A stretch of DNA of 5,436 bases from positions 1 through 5,436 of the forward strand of contig USPP01000137.1 in assembly GCA_900556615.1 (NCBI GenBank), given 5' to 3'. Below are positions 1 to 4,429 of the stretch, piece by piece (the first letter of the stretch is position 1; the number at the start of each line of letters is the position of its first letter). Source of the DNA: an uncultured Eubacteriales bacterium (lineage in GTDB: Bacteria; Bacillota; Clostridia; Oscillospirales; CAG-272). Under the pieces are notes generated by a model that ran no database searches, had not been told where the DNA came from, and was given only the letters and a program-made list of their open reading frames with translations. The position numbers were made by a program, and so were the translations under genes.

Positions 1-275
1 GTAAGTCTTCCCCTTGCCGCGGCAAGATCTACGTTATTGAATCCGGCGCATCTCAGTGCCGCAAAATGTATGTCGAGAGAACAAAGCTTCTCTATCACGG
101 CAGCATCAAGCGTGTCGTTCACAAATATAACCACACCGTCGCTGCCATGAGCAAGAGTACAGGTATCCAAAGAGAGTTTTGTTTCATAATACCGATATTC
201 AATCCCAAACCGTTTTCCGGCTTCATCAAATCCGGGAATATCGTAAGGCTTTGTATCAAAAACCGAAAAAATCAT
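1..275 (-). CDS. ldhA: D-lactate dehydrogenase / D-2-hydroxyacid dehydrogenase, N-terminal part (runs off window)
   Basis: This is the N-terminal 91 residues of an NAD-dependent D-2-hydroxyacid dehydrogenase, a cytoplasmic enzyme that reduces pyruvate to D-lactate and regenerates NAD+ during fermentation. The start is the ATG complementary to 273-275, with an AGAGGTG ribosome binding site about 11 nt upstream. The protein opens MIFSVFDTKPYD, has FVNDTLDAAVIEKL near residues 54-67, and ends with LRCAGFNNVDLAAA. These correspond to the conserved N-terminal substrate-binding segments of LdhA-type enzymes (VFDTKPYD, FVND, LR.AG.NNVDL). The nucleotide-binding domain and the catalytic Arg, Glu and His lie outside the window. 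A related keto-acid reductase such as phenyllactate dehydrogenase (FldH) cannot be excluded from this part alone. No partner gene is visible, and repeat copy A begins 66 bp upstream of the start. Family assignment is firm; substrate is inferred. Confidence 0.85.
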   Translation of the reverse strand, partial: MIFSVFDTKPYDIPGFDEAGKRFGIEYRYYETKLSLDTCTLAHGSDGVVIFVNDTLDAAVIEKLCSLDIHFAALRCAGFNNVDLAAARGRL

Positions 276-313
276 TTCCGTTACCGCACCTCTTCATAAA
301 GCATTCCTTATTC

Positions 314-332
314 TTTCAGAAAACTTCTGAAA
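314..332. promoter_or_regulatory. Inverted repeat upstream of ldhA-like gene, possible operator
   Basis: TTTCAGAA and TTCTGAAA form a perfect 8-bp inverted repeat separated by AAC. It lies about 40 bp upstream of the dehydrogenase start, between that gene and repeat copy A. The position suits a repressor site or a leader hairpin. It does not match the Rex redox-repressor site I would expect at a fermentative dehydrogenase (TTGTTAA-type). I found no convincing sigma-A promoter nearby, so its role is open. Confidence 0.4.
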
Positions 333-340
333 TATCCTGC

Positions 341-507
341 TTAAGGCAATACCGCACAATGTGCTCCGCCAGATTTTTTGTCAGACAATACAAATTGAGG
401 AGGCAAGAGCGACTCCTCTGCCAATGAAATTGGTAAAGTATGACGGAAAAGAGGCAAGCATATGCGCAATAAAGGTGTTAGCTTTGCACCCGGCGGTATT
501 GTCTTAA
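341..507 (+). repeat. MITE-like intergenic repeat, copy A (167 bp)
   Basis: The element begins TTAAGGCAATACCGC and ends GCGGTATTGTCTTAA, giving 15-bp terminal inverted repeats with one mismatch. It is homologous over its whole length to 3861-4039 on the opposite strand. The best shared blocks are an identical 18-mer (380-397), AAGTATGACGGAA, and CAAGCATATGCGCA. Copy A lacks about 13 bp present in copy B after the ACAATG near its left end. A GAGGAG/CTCCTC hairpin lies inside, at about 397-418. No transposase is encoded, so any movement would need a transposase in trans. No target duplication is evident beyond the flanking TTAA, which could itself be the duplicated target. It is probably a non-autonomous element or dispersed structured repeat. 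A 27-codon ORF inside it is not preserved in copy B. Confidence 0.7.
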
Positions 508-614
508 ATTTTCATGCAATGATTGTTTTTCAAACGGGATTATCCCGATCTGCGAAACAACGGAAAGGAGACCGGGACGAATGGAATATGCAAATATTGA
601 ATAAATCCGTGTAT

Positions 615-651
615 AAAAACAAAGGGCTGTCATGAAACGACATAACAGCCC
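615..651 (-). terminator. Intrinsic terminator of the CotF-like gene
   Basis: Read on the minus strand, an 11-bp stem (GGGCTGTTATG with CATGACAGCCC, one G-U pair) and a 6-nt TCGTTT loop are followed by TTTGTTTTT. It starts 8 bp past the stop codon of the CotF-like gene. It should isolate that gene from the dehydrogenase gene downstream. Confidence 0.88.
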
Positions 652-659
652 CTGCTGAT

Positions 660-1112
660 TCAGCAATACATTCCGTTGCTTTTCATAAACGCATAAATCT
701 TTTCACCGTGCTGCTGTTCCTCAGCCTGAATATGATTCAGCATCTTTCTCGCTTTGGGATCTGAAAATTCAAAAATACCGGTATCGTATAATGCCGAAAC
801 ATGCTTCTCGGAAGCAAGCATATCCTTGCAGAGAAATTCGTCGTTATTTCTGCTCTGCTCATCGCAATAGCCGGCGCAGCCGCAATTACAGTTGTTCGCC
901 TTGATGCTTTGAGGGACGTCGGCAACCGTTCCGCCCGACATTTCATTGATGGTTTTTAAATGCGTTCTTTCATCAGATGCAAGTTCCCCGAAAAGATTTT
1001 TCAGTTCCGTACTGCATGCGCATCCGGCATATTTATCGTATTTTTCGATGCAAAGCTTCTCCTGACTTTTGAAATCGTCGAGAAAATCAATTTCTTTTTG
1101 CGTTAGATTCAT
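660..1112 (-). CDS. CotF-like spore coat protein, ferritin-like fold, cysteine-rich
   Basis: A 150-residue protein of the clostridial CotF/ferritin-like spore coat family (Coat F domain). The N-terminal module (LTQKE...SQEKLCIEKYDKYA) and C-terminal module (ASEKHVSALYDTG, then HIQAEEQQHGEKIYAFM) are typical of the family. Each half has a Glu and, 30 residues later, an ExxH: E18 with E48/H51, and E102 with E132/H135. This is the layout of a di-iron four-helix bundle, so metal binding is plausible but not shown. There are nine cysteines, with a CNCGCAGYC cluster at residues 75-83 between the two halves. The ATG complementary to 1110-1112 is chosen because AAGGAG lies 8 nt upstream; the longer upstream start would lie on the promoter. 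It is divergent from the M23 peptidase gene and has its own terminator. Expected location is the spore coat; a vegetative rubrerythrin-like role is the alternative. Confidence 0.82.
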   Translation of the reverse strand: MNLTQKEIDFLDDFKSQEKLCIEKYDKYAGCACSTELKNLFGELASDERTHLKTINEMSGGTVADVPQSIKANNCNCGCAGYCDEQSRNNDEFLCKDMLASEKHVSALYDTGIFEFSDPKARKMLNHIQAEEQQHGEKIYAFMKSNGMYC

Positions 1113-1142
1113 AATGGCATCTCCTTTTTTTGAATTGATTAT

Positions 1143-1172
1143 ATTATATCCCCTTTTACTGCGTATATTCAA
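1143..1172 (-). promoter_or_regulatory. Promoter of the CotF-like gene
   Basis: On the minus strand TTGAAT, an 18-bp spacer and TATAAT make a good sigma-A promoter, giving a leader of about 25 nt before the CotF-like start. The same DNA also resembles sporulation promoters. GAATATA lies 13 bp before GATATAAT, close to the sigma-E pattern. GAATA lies 14 bp before GGATATAATA, close to the sigma-F pattern. Which sigma factor acts cannot be settled by eye. Confidence 0.65.
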
Positions 1173-1201
1173 AATAAATCAAATTAACAAGAAAAGCAAA
1201 T

Positions 1202-1230
1202 GAATATATCCTTCCGTGTTATCATACTTA
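1202..1230 (+). promoter_or_regulatory. Sigma-E-like promoter candidate for the M23 peptidase gene
   Basis: GAATATA (1202-1208), a 14-bp spacer and CATACTTA (1223-1230) resemble the mother-cell sigma-E promoter consensus known from Bacillus (KMATATT, 14-15 bp, CATACAMT). The -35 box fits at six of seven positions and the -10 box at its first five. Transcription would start near 1238, about 35 nt before the ATG at 1273. This position is one reason for preferring 1273 over the upstream GTG. It is a by-eye match only. Confidence 0.4.
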
Positions 1231-1272
1231 TTCCATAGCACAATTTATTTTTATGGGAGCCGGATATTAATT

Positions 1273-2268
1273 ATGGGTGAAAAAACAAAGCGTAAGCTCT
1301 TCTTCGGAATTATTCTCGCCGTCATTTCCGTATCGGTATGCGCGATACTGTCGCTGGTAAATACAGCACGACTTGACAAGCTTACCTCGGGAGGATATAT
1401 CAAATGGGTTGACTATGGAGTAACCGCGGCGGCAATGAATGACGCGCTTCAGGCAGATATTGAAACCTATGGCACCGAAAAGCACATAAGCTGGATAGAT
1501 ATTCTCTCTTATCTCGGAGCAAAATACGGCGGAAATTTCTCCTCGTATAAAAAAAGCGATATAAAGAGCTTTACCGATAAAATCAAAGCGGGAGAAGAAA
1601 CCGTTCAAAGTATCTCCTTAAAGATGAAATATTTCGATTATTATAAAGAAGCATATTCCGCCGTTCTCGACGGCTATGTCGGTGAATACTATAAAGACGG
1701 AAAATTTTACTATGGGCTTAAGGCATTTTCCCCCATAGCCTCCGGGTATTACTATGAACATTATGACGACTTCGGAGCAAGCAGAAGCTATGGCTATAAA
1801 AGAGAGCACCTCGGTCATGACATGATGGGTTCTGTCGGCACACCGATCATCGCTGTGGAATCGGGATATGTTGAAGCCATCGGATGGAATCAGTACGGAG
1901 GATGGAGAATAGGAATCAGAAGCTTTGACAACAAAAGATACTATTACTATGCGCATCTGAGAAAAGATCATCCGTATACCGACATTGAGGAAGGGGATAT
2001 CATTACGGCAGGAGATGTAATAGGATATCTCGGCATGACCGGATACAGCGTTAAAGAAAACGTTAATAACATCAATATTCCTCACCTTCACTTCGGAATA
2101 CAGCTTATTTTTGACGCATCGCAGAAAGACGGAAACAATCAAATATGGATCGATACCTATGAGATCGTAAAATTCCTTTATAAAAACAGGATGGAAGTAG
2201 TAAAGGATACCGATTCCGGAGAGTACCGAGCCGCCTCGGAAATCATTATTTATGATATACCGGATTAA
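1273..2268 (+). CDS. Membrane-anchored M23 (LytM-type) metallopeptidase
   Basis: A 331-residue zinc peptidase predicted to cut peptide cross-links in peptidoglycan outside the membrane. Residues 1-8 are basic and a hydrophobic segment follows at about 9-29, acting as membrane anchor or uncleaved signal. A region of about 145 residues precedes the M23 domain (about 175-300). That domain shows all the expected motifs: H179 and D183 in HLGHD, then GTPIIAVESG, H228 in YAHL, and HLHFG with H271 and H273. The metal ligands should be H179, D183 and H273, so the enzyme looks intact. A similar whole-length architecture (SGGYIKW, KYGGNF, YYYEHYDDFG) is, as I recall, conserved in gut Clostridia. The ATG at 1273 is chosen because it puts basic residues directly before the membrane segment; a weak GGGAG lies 13 nt upstream. 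The divergent CotF-like gene and sigma-E-like promoter suggest, but do not prove, a sporulation or germination role. No terminator follows. Confidence 0.88.
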   Translation: MGEKTKRKLFFGIILAVISVSVCAILSLVNTARLDKLTSGGYIKWVDYGVTAAAMNDALQADIETYGTEKHISWIDILSYLGAKYGGNFSSYKKSDIKSFTDKIKAGEETVQSISLKMKYFDYYKEAYSAVLDGYVGEYYKDGKFYYGLKAFSPIASGYYYEHYDDFGASRSYGYKREHLGHDMMGSVGTPIIAVESGYVEAIGWNQYGGWRIGIRSFDNKRYYYYAHLRKDHPYTDIEEGDIITAGDVIGYLGMTGYSVKENVNNINIPHLHFGIQLIFDASQKDGNNQIWIDTYEIVKFLYKNRMEVVKDTDSGEYRAASEIIIYDIPD

Positions 2269-2313
2269 GGAATCGCTGAATCAATCGGATATGAGAAAAT
2301 AAGTCGAAATCTG

Positions 2314-2342
2314 TTGACAAGAAGCGTTAAATGAAGTATATT
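2314..2342 (+). promoter_or_regulatory. Sigma-A promoter of the DUF4432/membrane protein operon
   Basis: A perfect -35 TTGACA (2314-2319), a 17-bp spacer and TATATT (2337-2342) form the clearest vegetative promoter in the window. Transcription should start near 2349, leaving a leader of about 80 nt. An AT-rich inverted repeat, TAATATA (2348-2354) with TATATTA (2367-2373), covers the start point and may be an operator, though pure AT repeats arise easily by chance. Confidence 0.85.
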
Positions 2343-2376
2343 ATGCCTAATATATAATATATTTATTATATTAATT

Positions 2377-2390
2377 TATTTGTACAAATA
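2377..2390. promoter_or_regulatory. 14-bp perfect palindrome, candidate operator
   Basis: TATTTGTACAAATA is a perfect palindrome in the transcribed leader, about 30 nt past the predicted start point. Its halves (ATTTGTAC, GTACAAAT) are those of the Bacillus AraR operator, but they overlap by 4 bp at the centre, so the spacing differs. A downstream repressor site of GntR, LacI or CopY/BlaI type for a sugar gene is a reasonable guess. No regulator gene is present in the window. Confidence 0.5.
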
Positions 2391-2396
2391 TTCTTT

Positions 2397-2419
2397 GAAA
2401 GGATGTCCGCTGACGGACA
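2397..2419 (+). promoter_or_regulatory. Shine-Dalgarno followed by hairpin before the DUF4432 start
   Basis: The only good ribosome binding site, GAAAGGA (2397-2403), lies 25 nt before the ATG at 2429, which is too far in linear form. Directly after it TGTCCG and CGGACA form a perfect 6-bp stem with a CTGA loop (2404-2419). Folding this hairpin leaves 9 nt between it and the start codon, restoring usual spacing. The ATG at 2403 abuts the Shine-Dalgarno and opens only a nine-codon frame that ends in an ATGA overlap with the real start. Confidence 0.55.
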
Positions 2420-2428
2420 AAAATCGTT

Positions 2429-3394
2429 ATGAGAGAGTACATAGGCAACAATTCACAGCTTTTTGATGTAAGACAATATACTCTTACCGATGGAAAAGCA
2501 AACGGTACAAAAGCCGTAAACATCTGGAACGGAGGTAATCTCAGTTTTACGATTCTTCCTGACAGATGCCTCGACATCGCGGAAGTAAGATACAACGGTA
2601 ATAACATGTCGTATATTACACCGAGCGGAATCGTAAATCCGAAATATTTCGATCCGGACGGAACAAGCTGGCTTCGTTCCTTCGGCGGCGGATTTCTTAC
2701 CACCTGCGGGCTTCAGAACATCGGCACCGCCGACGGGACCGCTGATCTTACCATGCACGGCAGAATCGCAAATATTCCCTGTGAAAACCTTTGTGTTGAT
2801 CTCGCTCCCGACGGTCTCAGTGTCACAATAAAGGGAACCGCAAGAGAAGCGGTGCTTTTCGGTTGCAAGCTTTCGCTCAGACGGGAATACCGCTGCGCTT
2901 ACGGAGAGGACAAGATTCATTTTACCGACGTAATCACAAATGAAGGCTTTGAAAAAATTCCTGTATCGATTCTCTATCATATGAATATCGGATATCCTCT
3001 TCTTTCTGAAAAGGCAAAATTGGTAATTCCTTCTGCCGACATATCTGCAAGAGACGATCATGCAAAAGAAAATATCAATGATTGGAACAAAATCACCGCT
3101 CCGCAGCACGGTTTTCAGGAAATGTGCTACTATCATAAGCTTGAGGAAAACTGTTACGGAATAGACAATCCTTCCATCGGTACGAGTATGCGTATCTCCT
3201 TTGAATCAAACGGCATGCTCGACCGTCTTGTGCAGTGGAGAATGCTTGGGGAATGCGAATATGTAATGGGACTGGAAGCGGCTTCCTGTACTCTTGAAGG
3301 ACGCCGGGACGCTGTGAAAAACGGCTCTCAGAAGTATCTCGAACCTGAAGAAAGCTTTACAAACAGCTTCTGTATCAGCTTTAAAGCTATTTGA
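2429..3394 (+). CDS. DUF4432 family aldose 1-epimerase-like protein
   Basis: A 321-residue cytoplasmic protein with no signal peptide, belonging to the DUF4432 branch of the galactose mutarotase-like beta-sandwich superfamily. It opens REYIGNNSQLFDVRQY, typical of the family, and has LPDRCLDI at residues 43-50, a Gly-rich RSFGGGFLTTCG segment, and LTMHGRI with H110. H184 follows in YHMNIGYP, and E283 in GLEAASC. Two His and one late Glu match the catalytic pattern of galactose mutarotases, so an intact carbohydrate-binding or epimerising site is likely. The true substrate of DUF4432 proteins is not something I can state. Length is normal for the family. It has a strong promoter, a palindrome and an unusual hairpin before the start, and is closely linked to the next gene (5 bp between its stop and that gene's ATG). 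A role in handling sugars or sugar acids is inferred. Confidence 0.88.
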   Translation: MREYIGNNSQLFDVRQYTLTDGKANGTKAVNIWNGGNLSFTILPDRCLDIAEVRYNGNNMSYITPSGIVNPKYFDPDGTSWLRSFGGGFLTTCGLQNIGTADGTADLTMHGRIANIPCENLCVDLAPDGLSVTIKGTAREAVLFGCKLSLRREYRCAYGEDKIHFTDVITNEGFEKIPVSILYHMNIGYPLLSEKAKLVIPSADISARDDHAKENINDWNKITAPQHGFQEMCYYHKLEENCYGIDNPSIGTSMRISFESNGMLDRLVQWRMLGECEYVMGLEAASCTLEGRRDAVKNGSQKYLEPEESFTNSFCISFKAI

Positions 3395-3399
3395 ATATT

Positions 3400-3831
3400 A
3401 TGAAGCTTCTTTCTGAGGTTTTTAAAAGGGTACTGCTGCCCGCATGCTTCTTCTTTACCGTTCTATGCTTTGTTTTTTCGGCTATTCTCAGTCTTTCCGA
3501 CACTTCTATGGCACTCCCGACCATTAATCTTAAAAATATCTGTCAGATATTTGTTTTTTCACTTGTGCTTGCAGCTTCCAATCTCCTTTTTTCAAGCAAA
3601 AAAATCAAATACGGGCTGGCGCTCCTTCTTCATTTTATCTGCTTTATAGCCGATATATCGATTGTATTCTTTCTGATAGGAAAACATTTTGAATCATCTA
3701 AAAATGCGCTTTCTATCCTGTTTGTGTTCGCTCTTGTGTATATAATGATCGCGGCAATTGCCACAACTGTACGGCACTTCATTCTTGCCGGTAAAAACAC
3801 ACAAAAAACTTATAAACGTCAGTTCAGATGA
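3400..3831 (+). CDS. Small four-TM membrane protein, DUF3021-like
   Basis: A 143-residue very hydrophobic protein of unknown function. Four membrane segments are visible at about residues 11-32, 47-64, 71-93 and 103-124, with short loops and a basic C-terminal tail ending YKRQFR. Length and four-helix layout resemble DUF3021-type proteins of Firmicutes, but no motif confirms this. The ATG at 3400 lies 5 bp past the upstream TGA and has no clear Shine-Dalgarno, so translation is probably coupled to the DUF4432 gene. A TTG at 3391 would overlap that stop codon by 4 bp and add three residues. No signal peptide, enzyme motif or transporter signature is visible. Because of the linkage it may act with the DUF4432 protein, but no functional logic for this is known to me. 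Confidence 0.8.
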   Translation: MKLLSEVFKRVLLPACFFFTVLCFVFSAILSLSDTSMALPTINLKNICQIFVFSLVLAASNLLFSSKKIKYGLALLLHFICFIADISIVFFLIGKHFESSKNALSILFVFALVYIMIAAIATTVRHFILAGKNTQKTYKRQFR

Positions 3832-3860
3832 GAAAAATAAAAAGGGCATTGTAAAAAAAG

Positions 3861-4039
3861 TTAAGGCCGCACTGCTGGGTGAACAGCTAACGCCTTTTTG
3901 CGCATATGCTTGCACCTATTCCGTCATACTTCAAGAATTTCATCGACAGAGAAGTCGCGCTTGCTTCCGCAATTTGTATTGTCTGACGAAAAATCCGGCG
4001 GCGCAACTGTACAACAATCATTGTGCGATTTTACCTTAA
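3861..4039 (-). repeat. MITE-like intergenic repeat, copy B (179 bp), inverted relative to copy A
   Basis: Read on the minus strand it aligns with copy A from TTAAGG at one end to CCTTAA at the other. Differences are one block of about 13 bp missing from A, one single-base indel and scattered substitutions. The 18-mer shared with A is at 3970-3987. Its terminal repeats are more decayed: TTAAGGCCGCAC at the left, GTGCGATTTTACCTTAA at the right. It begins 29 bp after the membrane protein stop codon and contains that operon's likely terminator. The small frame shared with copy A is interrupted here after 18 codons, so the element is not protein-coding. Confidence 0.7.
3863..3899 (+). terminator. 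Terminator of the DUF4432 operon, lying inside repeat copy B
   Basis: AAGGC (3863-3867) pairs with GCCTT (3892-3896), and GCTG (3874-3877) pairs with CAGC (3884-3887) around a 6-nt loop. The outer stem runs straight into TTTTT (3895-3899). The two stems are separated by internal unpaired bases, so it is weaker than a single long stem. No better terminator lies between the membrane protein stop and this point. Confidence 0.5.
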
Positions 4040-4137
4040 GTTTATTTTACACACGCTGTGAATTTCTCCTCACCGATGTATATTATATTGCCTCAAGCAG
4101 GGTAAACTCAACTGTTCGCAGAAGCAAATCGCAGTAA

Positions 4138-4173
4138 AGAAGCTGTTAAAAGCAAATGTCTTTAACAGCTTCT
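4138..4173. terminator. Strong 13-bp hairpin, possible terminator
   Basis: AGAAGCTGTTAAA and TTTAACAGCTTCT form a perfect 13-bp stem around a 10-nt loop. The stem is stronger than any other here, but neither side has a full T-tract: CTGCGTTCTTA follows on plus and TTACTGCG on minus. It may be a backup terminator for the plus operon, the 3' end of a small leftward RNA, or a leftover of a lost gene. Confidence 0.5.
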
Positions 4174-4250
4174 CTGCGTTCTTATCCGTTAACTATACCC
4201 ATTCAACCAGCATCTAAAACAATAACCGCAATAAAAATACGATGAACAAC

Positions 4251-4279
4251 ATTTAAGTCTGTGCAAGAGAAGTTGTCAA
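4251..4279 (-). promoter_or_regulatory. Possible orphan leftward promoter
   Basis: On the minus strand a perfect TTGACA (4274-4279), a 17-bp spacer and TTAAAT (4251-4256, four of six consensus bases) face left with no coding gene downstream. A transcript from about 4244 would reach the hairpin at 4138-4173 after roughly 70 nt and end near 4137. It may be a chance match in AT-rich DNA. Confidence 0.25.
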
Positions 4280-4312
4280 TAACGAGCTGATTTACGCATA
4301 AATATAAAATCA

Positions 4313-4344
4313 GGGCGAAGATACATTCATTGGTATTTTCGCCC
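4313..4344 (-). terminator. Intrinsic terminator of the lipoprotein gene, possibly bidirectional
   Basis: GGGCGAAGATAC pairs with GTATTTTCGCCC in a 12-bp stem with one G-U pair and an 8-nt loop, extended by one outer A-T pair. It lies about 85 bp past the lipoprotein stop codon. Read leftward it is followed by TGATTTTATATTT; read rightward by TTTGTCTGTTTT. It could therefore stop transcription from both sides. Confidence 0.75.
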
Positions 4345-4429
4345 TTTGTCTGTTTTCCCTTTTGTAACGGAATTACAGCAATACTTTTTGTTGGGGTATC
4401 TATCCATCCATGCTTACATAGGAAAATAA

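Larger units (their letters stand above)
4040..4429. other. Intergenic region without a convincing gene
   Basis: No frame here has a plausible start, ribosome binding site and codon pattern together. The region holds two strong hairpins and one possible leftward promoter, listed separately. I see no tRNA, no further copy of the repeat, and no recognisable gene remnant. Confidence 0.6.

Noticed and set aside
66..299. Plus-strand open frame of 77 codons at the left edge
   Set aside because: It is the opposite-strand shadow of the dehydrogenase N-terminus, which has a strong family match on the minus strand.
424..507. 27-codon frame inside repeat copy A, starting MKLVKYDG
   Set aside because: Copy B preserves the first codons but is interrupted after 18 codons by an indel, and differences do not favour third positions. 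No well-placed ribosome binding site.
535..547. CGGGATTATCCCG short palindrome as a terminator
   Set aside because: At most a 5-bp stem with a 3-nt loop; the structure at 615-651 is a far better terminator for the same gene.
564..604. AAAGGAG followed by a seven-codon frame (MEYANIE)
   Set aside because: A good ribosome binding site but a frame too short to support, running into the opposite-strand terminator. No gene follows for it to lead.
1113..1172. Upstream in-frame start adding 20 residues to the CotF-like protein
   Set aside because: The added segment lies on the promoter and ribosome binding site and has no family similarity.
1216..1272. GTG start adding 19 residues to the M23 peptidase
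   Set aside because: No ribosome binding site. The extension would place hydrophobic residues before the basic MGEKTKRK segment that normally starts the membrane anchor.
1618..2142. Long minus-strand frame of 174 codons opposite the M23 gene
   Set aside because: Shadow of an intact peptidase with all metal-binding motifs; no ribosome binding site or recognisable domain.
2453..3136. Minus-strand frame of 227 codons opposite the DUF4432 gene
   Set aside because: Shadow of a clear family member; composition is not like a real protein.
3758..4137. Overlapping plus-strand frames of 93 and 79 codons across repeat copy B
   Set aside because: They run across the membrane protein end and the repeat, with no ribosome binding site and no similarity to known proteins.
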